From: RGIG4576 sp964536025
GTDB taxonomy: Bacteria > Bacteroidota > Bacteroidia > Bacteroidales > Muribaculaceae
DNA length: 45,505 nt
Reading direction: 5' to 3'
Assembly (NCBI GenBank): GCA_964536025.1
Contig: CAZHXA010000017.1
Location: forward strand, 1-45,505
The number at the start of each line of letters is the position of its first letter. Within the stretch, counting starts at the first letter, position 1. The position numbers and the translations under genes were made by a program. Shown here piece by piece: positions 23,928-32,207 of the stretch. The notes under the pieces are model-generated. The model saw only the letters and a program-made list of their open reading frames with translations. It had not been told where the DNA came from and did no database searches.

Positions 23928-26900
23928 TTATTTTATGGAAATAACCGAACCGTCAGAATGAGCAATGATTTGTGGTGCATATTGACATTGTGCAGAGGCT
24001 GTTCCACTGCTAAAAGTACCTGAACAAGTAATATATGCATCATAGGTTATTATGTGTGTGCCTTTGGGAAGGTAATTGAAGAATAAATTGGTTTGTGTAT
24101 CCTTGATTTCAAGATAATATCCTATTCCATCTTCATATTTGTACTCTGAAATTTGATTTGTTGGCTCAAGACACGCCGGTCGATTATCGCAAACTGTTAC
24201 AAATTCAAGATTTCTGCTATTTTTAATTACGAATTGTATTTGCACTTTGTCTCCTATTTTAAATTCTTTATTCTTTTCGTAATTAAGTATTTTTTTTGTA
24301 ATAGATAGCGAGGGAACCGAAGTCGCTTTTATTTTCCTGATAGGTGCATTATATTGACAATAAATTGCACCCCAAGCCGGTGTTACAGCATCTTGTGTGA
24401 TTGAAATTGTATCAGAACTTGATTTAATAACGGAGTTGAGTTGTGTTTTACCATAACCTAAAATCCAATCAAGTGAGTTTAGCTCAAATTTATTACCATT
24501 GATTGAGAAACCTGGAGCTTTGTTTATATTCAGCATGTTTGTTCCGTAAGATAAAATTGCATATACGGCATCGGCAGCAAGTGAGGAATTACCCCAATCG
24601 GTTGTCTGTTTTTCCAATAATAACCATTGCTTGATTTGCTCAACTTCTGTTGATCGTGGAGCAATCTTTTGATAAGATTGTAGTATTAAAGAAGTTAGTG
24701 CAACTTTATTGTAATAAGAGTTCCATCCATCTTGGAAATTATCCCAAAAACGTCCGGTACTTGGCGAATAAACACTGAATTGGTTTATTGATTCAAGTAT
24801 TGGTCTTGCTTGTTCGGTTTTGTCGAATTGAGCTAACGTTATTACTGCATAGGCTTTATTTACAATATTCATTGTTTCCCATTCTTGTGAAATGGATTGA
24901 ATTATTTTTCGGTATAATTCATTTACTGTAATACTCATTTTAATATCTTTAAAGAAGGAGCGAGTATAAGCAAAATTGCAATAATTATTGAACTTAAGTT
25001 TGTCGTTTTGTTTGTTATATTTTTCTATGATGGATTTATCTAAGTATTTTACTCCATCAGATATTATTTTGTTTAATTTATCATTTTTATATTCAGGGTT
25101 AATACTTCTAGCTTTCCCTAATATTTGCAAAATATTGAGTGTTGTGTGTAATGAAGATACCGCTCCTGGATGTTTAAACCAAGCGAAGCCTCCATCTTGT
25201 TGTTGTAACTCCGATAGTTTGTCTATGATTTTATTGGTTGCAATGTTAGCCTTTCCTGAATTGAATAGATTACTCATTTCATGCATGCGTAAAGTTTGCT
25301 CTTCGCTGTTATTCAACCAAGGTGATGCCAATAAAGATCCTATTTTTAAATCTTGATTTTTAGCAAGCATTGAAATTAATGCTGAATCTTGTTGGCTGAG
25401 TTTCCAATAATTTAAAGCTGTATGAATAACAGGGTTGTCGGCGATTATTTTTTGAGCAGTAATGTTTGCAAAAACGGAATGAGCCAATTGAATAGATGTA
25501 GTATTGTCATTACTCTGTATTGAAGGCAGTGCCAATGCAACATACCAGATAGGGTTGTCGCAATATTCAAATGTTATTCGAGCATTTTTTGGTAAATCAG
25601 ATAATCTTATCTTATAGCTATTATCACCTTGATTAATGTAGAATGGAGTGCTTTTAATGATAGGACTTATGTTGGGAAGAACCGGTACAAGAACTTGTTC
25701 TCCGTCGCTGAAACATCCGCTTACGGCTTTTATGCGGAAACCGATAGCATCAATTGTATCGGGTATGCAATAATTGATTGCAACAGCTTGAGTTTCTTTT
25801 CCGGTCAATGTTATGAATGATTTCTGAGAGTCATAAATTTGCTTATTGAAAGGATTGAAAATTTCAATAATTGCAGTAATTTCTTGAACAGAATCGGTTG
25901 CATTTTGTATATCACCCATTAAATGAGCTTTGTCGCCTTGTCTTAAAAAACGTGGCATATTAGAATTTACCATAATAGGCTTATTGCTTATAACTTCTTT
26001 AAGTAATGATGCTGTTTCAAGTGCTTGATTATAACCTACGGCTTGGAACAGCCAAGTTGTATTAATGTTTGGAACAGTGAAATTTATGCTGACATTACCT
26101 TTACCATCGGTTGATAGTAACGGCTTCCAAAATGCAGTTTTGATTTGATTGGAGCGTAATTGAACCGTAGAAAGTTCATTTGTAATGCTTTTTTCTTCAT
26201 TCAAGATGATAGAAGAGGTTTCTTCTGAAAAATTTTCACCATTGTTGCTACTAAGGCTATTTCCTACTGAATAAGAAATAGCTTGTTGATTGTCTTTGTA
26301 TTTAATATCTTGGGCTACAGCTTCCAATGTTTGAAAACTTCTGTTGAGTGAATAGAAAACCCTGTTTGCAAAAAATCTTTGACCATAAAGTTGTAACTCC
26401 GGAACGCGAATTTGAGATGTTTTTTTCAATTTTGCTTTAAGTTCGTTGAAACTTTTATTGGAGTAAAAACTATTATATAAGTTGTTAATTTGTTGCATTT
26501 TTAATGACGAAAAAGTGCTTAAATGTAGCAATTCCGGAGAGAACGCCCATTTATTGTCTTTAAGTAAGTTTATGGCTTTATCTGTTAAGACACCTAATAC
26601 AGCTCCATTAGCTACCGGTTGACCATTTACAGCGAGATGTAAAGTCCATTGTTCAGTATCGTTTGCAATTATTTTATCTCTAAACGATTCTGTGCTTAGT
26701 GTTGTTATTTTTTTCTCTTTTTCGGGTGTTATCTTAATGCTACATTTATACTGAATCATATCTTTGATACCGTATAATTGAATGATAATATCCGATTCGG
26801 CTTTTGATGGCAATTGATAATTAAAAGGAGCTAATCCTTTTTCTAATAAAAACCATCCCTCTTTTAAAATCTTATTTTGATAATTTATCACATAATAAAC

Positions 26901-29540
26901 ATGGCTTCTATTGAATGAATTACCTAATAAAATCGATATTTTTTCTCCGGGTTTACATTTAAATGTAGTTTGTGGAGTCCACAACATTCCGTTTACCGGG
27001 CTTGACTTATCGGAGTCTCGGTAAATTATTATTTTCTTGTCTTTTATGTTTATTGAAGTATCTTGTTCTATATACGCATGTAATGAGTATTCTCCCGATT
27101 TAATGTTGTTAAAATTAAAATCAGGTTTGCTTGACAAGAAGGAAGAAGTTAAAACTGTTTCTCCAGAGGTGTTTTTTAAAGAAAGAATACACTTGTAATC
27201 CTTTGGATTGTTTTGAGATAGCGAAATAACTTCGATAGGGAGAATTACGTTCTCTCCGGCTAAAATGCTTAAAGTTTCGGTTGAAACTTGGTTCCATTTA
27301 ATACTTAAAGGCGAGCCTAAACAGAAGTTCATACTTCCTTTTTGTGTTTCTCCTATCTTATCGGTAACTGTAGCCGATAGTCTATAATAGTTTTGCCTAT
27401 TTGCTTCTCGGTTCTTAATTTCTGTTGTATTAAGAGTTAAACTAAATTCACCTTTTTTATCGGTAACGGTGGTTATTTCAGCTAAATTATTGAAATCATA
27501 ATACCAAAAAGAACATTTGTCAAGAGAACATTTAACTTCGGCATTTGCAATCGGCATATCACTGAAAGTTTTTACAATTCCTTTTAGTGTAATGTCTCCG
27601 GAATCGCTATAATTATCTTTTTTGTCAATGAAATCGATGTAAAAAGTAGGAGCTTTATAGTCACTTACAACAATAATATTACTCCCCAGAACTTCGTTGT
27701 TTTTTACATTTCTTACGCTTACGGAGAAGTTGCCGTTCATTCTATCGGTAGGAACAATAAAATTGTGTACTATTCGTCCCATATTGTCGCTTTTAATGTC
27801 TATTGATGAAATAGAGTCTCTATTGCTATCACTTAATAGCACGTTAAAAGATACGTTTTTCATTAATCTCTTTTCTATGGCGTTTACTTGGTAACACACG
27901 GCAGAAAAATGTATTGTATCTCCCGGTCTATAAATAGCTAAATCGGTGAAAATATGTGCATTGCTCGAAAAAATAGTATTGTCTATGTTATTTACATAAG
28001 ATGGGTAAAATGAAGTTGAATAGTAGTTATCTTTACCTTTACTGAAGTTGAAATCGGTAAAATTAAATCCGTTAATTTCTATGTACCCGTTATTGCCGGT
28101 GATTTGGTTTAAATGTTGTTTTTCTTTATTACGAGGTCTGTTTACAATCTTAACACCTGCGTAAGGTTTTCCTGTTGACGCTTGTACTGTAACGATTCTT
28201 CGTGTTTTGTCTTTGTAATTATCTATGCAGAAAGATGTAATATCACTTACAATAAAAGATTTGTAATATTTTGAATCTTTTAATTGCTCATAATCAGAGT
28301 AAGCTATTGCAGTATATTTACCGAATGGCAGAGGAGGAATGGTAATATTGATTTTTTTACTGAATGGAATTTCTCCTTTTATTTGATATTCTTTTTTGAA
28401 AACAGGAGATGATTTTAAATAATCTTTGTTGCGAGTAATATTTTCATTATCCTTAATTGCATATATTGCAACTGTTATTGCATGTGTATTTTGAATGTCG
28501 CATTGCATTTTTATTGAATCGGTTGTTGTGTATTGTCTTTTAAAAGATAATTTTTCGCTTGGCGTTTCTAATGTAATGCAACGTAACAAAATCAAATCGG
28601 TATAATCGTTTGGAGAAAAATTATTTAAATAAGATTTATATAATTGATATTTTTCTTTATCATCTTTTACTTTTGAAGCCAATTCTAATAATATGGGTGC
28701 AGAGTCGGGTTTGCCTTGGTATATTTTGTATAATGAGTCCAGTTGTTGCTCATTGTCTTTTCCAATAAATCTAAGTTCGGCTAATTTTGCATTTATGTAA
28801 GGACGACTACCTTCTTTATGTGAAGATAATAGAATGTGGTATATATTTAATACTTTGGTGTCGTATTTATTCTGCATAGCTGAAGCACCTCTCATAATAG
28901 GGCTTGTGTTGCTTGAGATATCCCAACTTGTGTAAATTTCAAGGCTTTTGTAAGCTATGAAGTCCCATATTGTAGGATATGTGGATATAGATATTTGATT
29001 TGTTTGGATTAATTGAGGATAGTTTGTTATAGGGGTTGATAGTAGAGCTTGTTTTTGATATAAAGCACTATCAAGTAAATTTGATATTTTGTTTTTGAAT
29101 TGATTTGAGTCCCATTCAAAAACATTTGAACACGTTGTGTTATCTATGTTATTTCGCTTTGAAATAATATATTGATTCCTGTGATAATAAGAATTTAATA
29201 TATCAGCTTCCAATAAGAATAGTACCGATTTGATACATTTATTATTCTCTTTTGTGGCTATAGTTTGAATTTTAGTTATTATACTCGGTAGAGAATCGGA
29301 AGAAATCATGCTTTGTGCTATTCCCGATTGTATAACCGCTAATGCCACATCTTCGCTGTTGCCATTTTTAATAGCTGTTTTTAAAGCGTTTTCAGCATTT
29401 AAAATAACTGTTTTAGGGTAGTTGAAATTGGGACTTTCAAAAGATGATTGTATATGTTCGTTGGTAGTCTTTTGAGCCACAACAGAAAATATTATGGTCA
29501 TGGCAAAGATTGACAATATAAAAATAGAGTATCGTTTCAT
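23928..29540 (-). CDS. Giant alpha-2-macroglobulin family protein, thioester-less
   Basis: A 1,870-residue secreted protein (start chosen at 29540, MKRYSIFILSIFAMTIIF, because it is a proper signal peptide; an in-frame ATG at 29567 adds nine residues). The middle holds the MG2-type segment AHIFTDLAIYRPGDTIHFSA, and the alpha-2-macroglobulin core begins near KTAFWKPLLSTDGKGNVSIN. The C-terminal part has the helical TED-like region (LQQQDGGFAWFKHPGAVSS) and a receptor-binding-like end. The thioester motif CxEQ that bacterial homologues carry is replaced by TTSIQ, so covalent protease trapping is not possible. No penicillin-binding protein 1C gene, the usual neighbour of the thioester type, is present. 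Role: probably envelope protection or surface assembly. Confidence 0.83.
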   Translation of the reverse strand: MKRYSIFILSIFAMTIIFSVVAQKTTNEHIQSSFESPNFNYPKTVILNAENALKTAIKNGNSEDVALAVIQSGIAQSMISSDSLPSIITKIQTIATKENNKCIKSVLFLLEADILNSYYHRNQYIISKRNNIDNTTCSNVFEWDSNQFKNKISNLLDSALYQKQALLSTPITNYPQLIQTNQISISTYPTIWDFIAYKSLEIYTSWDISSNTSPIMRGASAMQNKYDTKVLNIYHILLSSHKEGSRPYINAKLAELRFIGKDNEQQLDSLYKIYQGKPDSAPILLELASKVKDDKEKYQLYKSYLNNFSPNDYTDLILLRCITLETPSEKLSFKRQYTTTDSIKMQCDIQNTHAITVAIYAIKDNENITRNKDYLKSSPVFKKEYQIKGEIPFSKKINITIPPLPFGKYTAIAYSDYEQLKDSKYYKSFIVSDITSFCIDNYKDKTRRIVTVQASTGKPYAGVKIVNRPRNKEKQHLNQITGNNGYIEINGFNFTDFNFSKGKDNYYSTSFYPSYVNNIDNTIFSSNAHIFTDLAIYRPGDTIHFSAVCYQVNAIEKRLMKNVSFNVLLSDSNRDSISSIDIKSDNMGRIVHNFIVPTDRMNGNFSVSVRNVKNNEVLGSNIIVVSDYKAPTFYIDFIDKKDNYSDSGDITLKGIVKTFSDMPIANAEVKCSLDKCSFWYYDFNNLAEITTVTDKKGEFSLTLNTTEIKNREANRQNYYRLSATVTDKIGETQKGSMNFCLGSPLSIKWNQVSTETLSILAGENVILPIEVISLSQNNPKDYKCILSLKNTSGETVLTSSFLSSKPDFNFNNIKSGEYSLHAYIEQDTSINIKDKKIIIYRDSDKSSPVNGMLWTPQTTFKCKPGEKISILLGNSFNRSHVYYVINYQNKILKEGWFLLEKGLAPFNYQLPSKAESDIIIQLYGIKDMIQYKCSIKITPEKEKKITTLSTESFRDKIIANDTEQWTLHLAVNGQPVANGAVLGVLTDKAINLLKDNKWAFSPELLHLSTFSSLKMQQINNLYNSFYSNKSFNELKAKLKKTSQIRVPELQLYGQRFFANRVFYSLNRSFQTLEAVAQDIKYKDNQQAISYSVGNSLSSNNGENFSEETSSIILNEEKSITNELSTVQLRSNQIKTAFWKPLLSTDGKGNVSINFTVPNINTTWLFQAVGYNQALETASLLKEVISNKPIMVNSNMPRFLRQGDKAHLMGDIQNATDSVQEITAIIEIFNPFNKQIYDSQKSFITLTGKETQAVAINYCIPDTIDAIGFRIKAVSGCFSDGEQVLVPVLPNISPIIKSTPFYINQGDNSYKIRLSDLPKNARITFEYCDNPIWYVALALPSIQSNDNTTSIQLAHSVFANITAQKIIADNPVIHTALNYWKLSQQDSALISMLAKNQDLKIGSLLASPWLNNSEEQTLRMHEMSNLFNSGKANIATNKIIDKLSELQQQDGGFAWFKHPGAVSSLHTTLNILQILGKARSINPEYKNDKLNKIISDGVKYLDKSIIEKYNKQNDKLKFNNYCNFAYTRSFFKDIKMSITVNELYRKIIQSISQEWETMNIVNKAYAVITLAQFDKTEQARPILESINQFSVYSPSTGRFWDNFQDGWNSYYNKVALTSLILQSYQKIAPRSTEVEQIKQWLLLEKQTTDWGNSSLAADAVYAILSYGTNMLNINKAPGFSINGNKFELNSLDWILGYGKTQLNSVIKSSSDTISITQDAVTPAWGAIYCQYNAPIRKIKATSVPSLSITKKILNYEKNKEFKIGDKVQIQFVIKNSRNLEFVTVCDNRPACLEPTNQISEYKYEDGIGYYLEIKDTQTNLFFNYLPKGTHIITYDAYITCSGTFSSGTASAQCQYAPQIIAHSDGSVISIK

Positions 29541-29582
29541 AATAATCAGTATTTGATTAATAAACAATTAAAAGTAATAAAA

Positions 29583-29623
29583 AATCTCGAAACATGAATT
29601 AAAAATCATAATGTTTCGAGATT
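29583..29623 (-). terminator. Intrinsic terminator of the ECF-sigma operon
   Basis: Perfect 13-bp stem, AATCTCGAAACAT (29583-29595) and ATGTTTCGAGATT (29611-29623), 15-nt loop. On the minus strand it is followed by TTTTTT. It lies 39 bp past the last gene of the sigma operon and just ahead of the alpha-2-macroglobulin gene, so the latter needs its own promoter in the remaining 40 bp or read-through. Confidence 0.82.
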
Positions 29624-29661
29624 GAGGTATAAAAAAGTTAGTTATAGTCAATTCATGGTTG

Positions 29662-30144
29662 TTATTTTGACTTCTTGCTCAATTTATTATGATTAAGCAT
29701 TTCAACAGCAAAACGATTTTCCGCTCTTTTTAATAAGAAAAGTTGTTTTTTGTTGAGAATAGATGAGAATTTATTAAAATATCTATTTTCTATTTCAGCT
29801 TCTTTGGTTTTTACTTGTGATAAAGCAGTTGCTACTTGAGCATATTCATCATCGGTTATGTCACGACTGGATAAAGATAAATCTTGCTCAAGATTACGAG
29901 CATCCTTGTTGGCTTGGTAAATTTCTTCTTCCATTTCTTCATAAATGGGCAAAAATAATTCACTTTGCTCTTCAGATAGCCCGATTTCTTTAATAAGAAA
30001 AGAGTGCTTGAATGTTTTGATTTCTTCCATCCAGCGATTGCTTTGAGGAGTGGTTTTTTCTGTGGTGTCGGCGGTGGCATAACCGGCTTCACAAAGAAAA
30101 ATCATAAGTAAGAATGCTTTAAATATATTTTTTGCCATAATCAT
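29662..30144 (-). CDS. Periplasmic LTxxQ/Spy-like protein of the sigma-factor cluster
   Basis: A 160-residue protein with a signal peptide (about 3-25; the ATG at 30138, MAKNIFKAFLLMIF, is an equally good start). The mature part is almost entirely helical and highly charged. GLSEEQSELFLPIYEEMEEE resembles the LTxxQ motif of the Spy/CpxP/zinc-resistance group, which are periplasmic chaperones or sensors. It follows the small membrane protein by 18 bp and closes the ECF-sigma transcript, so it is probably a periplasmic sensor or effector for that sigma factor. It ends with a Lys-rich tail. Confidence 0.7.
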   Translation of the reverse strand: MIMAKNIFKAFLLMIFLCEAGYATADTTEKTTPQSNRWMEEIKTFKHSFLIKEIGLSEEQSELFLPIYEEMEEEIYQANKDARNLEQDLSLSSRDITDDEYAQVATALSQVKTKEAEIENRYFNKFSSILNKKQLFLLKRAENRFAVEMLNHNKLSKKSK

Positions 30145-30162
30145 TCGAGGGGTATTTGCTTG

Positions 30163-30552
30163 TTATTGTTGTTGAATTGGAGTATCTTCGGCTGTTAAAC
30201 TGTCTTCATAGGTGTAAATATCGTATTCTGATACTACACCATGTAACATTAGCTCATCAATGTTTTCGGAATTTTGGAACCCTGCTACAATCGCTGTGTT
30301 ATATTTGTTGCGGTTGCTACCGGCAAGGTCATTAAATATCCACATCATACACCAAATACCAGCAAACATAGCTGTCATGTATAGATATGGGCGTATTTTT
30401 GTCCATGTTGTAGGTTTAACTTCCGGTATAACTTCATGTTCAGGAAGTTCTTCTTCCATTTTTTTAGCGAAATTTTCAAAATAATTATCGGGAACTTTAA
30501 ATCCTGATTCGCGTCCTATTTTAGATAATATGTCTGATTTTTCGTCTTTCAT
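30163..30552 (-). CDS. Single-pass membrane protein, putative anti-sigma factor
   Basis: A 129-residue protein with a cytoplasmic N-terminus of about 50 residues (SGFKVPDNYFENFAKKMEEE is a pattern often seen in such Bacteroidota proteins), one transmembrane helix about 53-70 (PYLYMTAMFAGIWCMMWIF), and a short acidic periplasmic tail. It is encoded 33 bp after an ECF sigma factor gene. That position and topology suit an anti-sigma factor, although no zinc-binding HxxxCxxC motif is present and homology to known anti-sigma families is not visible. I do not recognise a named family. Confidence 0.6.
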   Translation of the reverse strand: MKDEKSDILSKIGRESGFKVPDNYFENFAKKMEEELPEHEVIPEVKPTTWTKIRPYLYMTAMFAGIWCMMWIFNDLAGSNRNKYNTAIVAGFQNSENIDELMLHGVVSEYDIYTYEDSLTAEDTPIQQQ

Positions 30553-30585
30553 TTTGTTAATTTGACTCGATTGTAAAAAAAAGGT

Positions 30586-31143
30586 TTAATCAATAGATGA
30601 AAAAAAATCTTCAATTTTTTTTACTGCGTGGTGATAAGATGCTTTTAATGCTCCGACTGATGTGTCAAGAATTTCCGACATGTCTTCATATTTCATTTCA
30701 TCGAAGTATCTCATATTGAAAACCAAACGCTGTTTTTCAGGTAATTTATTGATGGCTTTTTGTAGCTCAAGTTTTAAGTCATCTCCGTCAAACCACTCAT
30801 CGGCTTCAAGATTGTTAATAAGGAAAGAATCTTCATTGTTGATTGATGAGGTGGAGTGATTACGTTCTTTGTTGAGAAAAGTGATAGATTCGTTTGTCGC
30901 AATTTTATATAGCCATGTTGAAAGTTTGGCATCACCTCGAAAATGATTTATGTTAATCCACGCTTTTATAAAAGTTTCTTGTAAAATATCGTTTGCATTT
31001 TCGTGGTCGATAACCATGCGACGTATTTGCCAATAAAGTGGCTCGCTGTAATGTTGTATTACTTTGGCGAACGCTTTTTGACGTGTTTCATCATTTCGTA
31101 ATTCCTCAATGATTATTTCTTCGTTATAGTTGTTGTAAGCCAT
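30586..31143 (-). CDS. ECF-type RNA polymerase sigma factor (sigma-70 family)
   Basis: A 185-residue extracytoplasmic-function sigma factor. Start chosen at the ATG at 31143 (MAYNNYNEEIIIEEL); the frame stays open upstream to 31194 but those residues are unlike the family. Region 2 contains DILQETFIKAWININHF and DAKLSTWLYKIATNE, and region 4 contains LPEKQRLVFNMRYFDEMKYE, then DMSEILDTSVGALKASYHHA. It is the first of three genes (sigma, membrane protein, periplasmic protein). The arrangement suggests an envelope signal. Its target promoters are not known. Confidence 0.9.
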   Translation of the reverse strand: MAYNNYNEEIIIEELRNDETRQKAFAKVIQHYSEPLYWQIRRMVIDHENANDILQETFIKAWININHFRGDAKLSTWLYKIATNESITFLNKERNHSTSSINNEDSFLINNLEADEWFDGDDLKLELQKAINKLPEKQRLVFNMRYFDEMKYEDMSEILDTSVGALKASYHHAVKKIEDFFSSID

Positions 31144-31237
31144 TAAAATGTATTTTGCGTGTAAATTTAGTGCAAACTTTTCATTTTGGGACAATTAATG
31201 GTTAAAATGATATTATAAATTTTATTAAATGGTATAA

Positions 31238-31271
31238 AAAAAGCGTTGACTTGTGAGAATCAACGCTTTTT
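31238..31271 (-). terminator. Intrinsic terminator of the TonB-receptor/lipoprotein operon
   Basis: Perfect 12-bp stem AAAAAGCGTTGA (31238-31249) and TCAACGCTTTTT (31260-31271), 10-nt loop, followed on the minus strand by a run of T. It lies 19 bp past the lipoprotein stop codon. Confidence 0.87.
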
Positions 31272-31289
31272 AGAGTAAGATATATTTTA

Positions 31290-32186
31290 TTATTTGTTGA
31301 ATAATTCCGTAGGGAACATATCGGCAGATGCTGATACGATGTATTCTCCGATTGCACTATTATTTTTATCGGTTATAGTGCATGTAAAAGAGGCGTTTAT
31401 GCGATCTCCGACAACTTTTATGTTTATATTTGAAATAATGTAATTAGGAGCCTGAGTTTCAATTCCTGTACTTCCTATAATCGATGGAATTAAACTTTCT
31501 GCATTTAAAGAGAATCCGCTATTGTTTGCCGTAAAAGGAATTTCTTTGAATACCATATTCATTTTTGGCATATTTTCGGCAAAAGAGGCTTTGTCGATGT
31601 AGAAACTTGCTGTAGATGTTGATGTATCAAATACCAACTTGAAAGTTGAAGAATTGTTGATATATGAATCGGTATTATTCGGGTTTGATGAAACGGAAGT
31701 TAAGCTGTTGTACTCATATATTAGAGGTGTAGGGTAAGCAGTGATAGTAAAACCATTTACTAAATTAAATGAAATTTTGTTGTTGCTACCTTTAGGAAAT
31801 TCCGATTTCACTATACGACCTGTAAGTGTCGAGATTGCATAACTTTCCATAGGCTCGTTTCCTACGACAGGAATAATGTTTTGTGTGTTTATTTTCATGC
31901 CGTTTTGTGTATAGGTGAAAGGAATATCATTTAGCTCCATAGTGATTTCGGGCATTTTGGGGCTAAATCTTACATTGTTTAATGTGATATCCATTAAACC
32001 TTTGCTATAATCTATTTCATACTTAAAATTACTTGCAGGAAATGCTGTTATATTACCGTTTGCAGCAGTTACGGTATAAACTTGATTAATTGATAATGTT
32101 TCGGTAAATTTGTTGTCATCGTTATCGCTACAAGATGTAGCAAAAAGGATAATGCATAGTGTTACTAATAATGATAAATGCTTCAT
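31290..32186 (-). CDS. Surface or periplasmic lipoprotein made of two repeated domains
   Basis: A 298-residue lipoprotein with lipobox FATSC, acylated cysteine C19, followed by SDNDDN; acidic residues right after the cysteine are typical of surface-exported lipoproteins in Bacteroidota. The mature protein is two copies of a beta-rich unit of about 130 residues. Clearest match: SPKMPEITMELNDIPFT against AENMPKMNMVFKEIPFT, each followed by a G-x-x-x-N segment and IIP or LIP. I do not recognise the family. It lies 21 bp after a TonB-dependent receptor gene and shares its transcript, so it is probably the ligand-binding or capture partner of that receptor. Confidence 0.72.
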   Translation of the reverse strand: MKHLSLLVTLCIILFATSCSDNDDNKFTETLSINQVYTVTAANGNITAFPASNFKYEIDYSKGLMDITLNNVRFSPKMPEITMELNDIPFTYTQNGMKINTQNIIPVVGNEPMESYAISTLTGRIVKSEFPKGSNNKISFNLVNGFTITAYPTPLIYEYNSLTSVSSNPNNTDSYINNSSTFKLVFDTSTSTASFYIDKASFAENMPKMNMVFKEIPFTANNSGFSLNAESLIPSIIGSTGIETQAPNYIISNINIKVVGDRINASFTCTITDKNNSAIGEYIVSASADMFPTELFNK

Positions 32187-32207
32187 AAATTAATAATTTT
32201 TGATATT

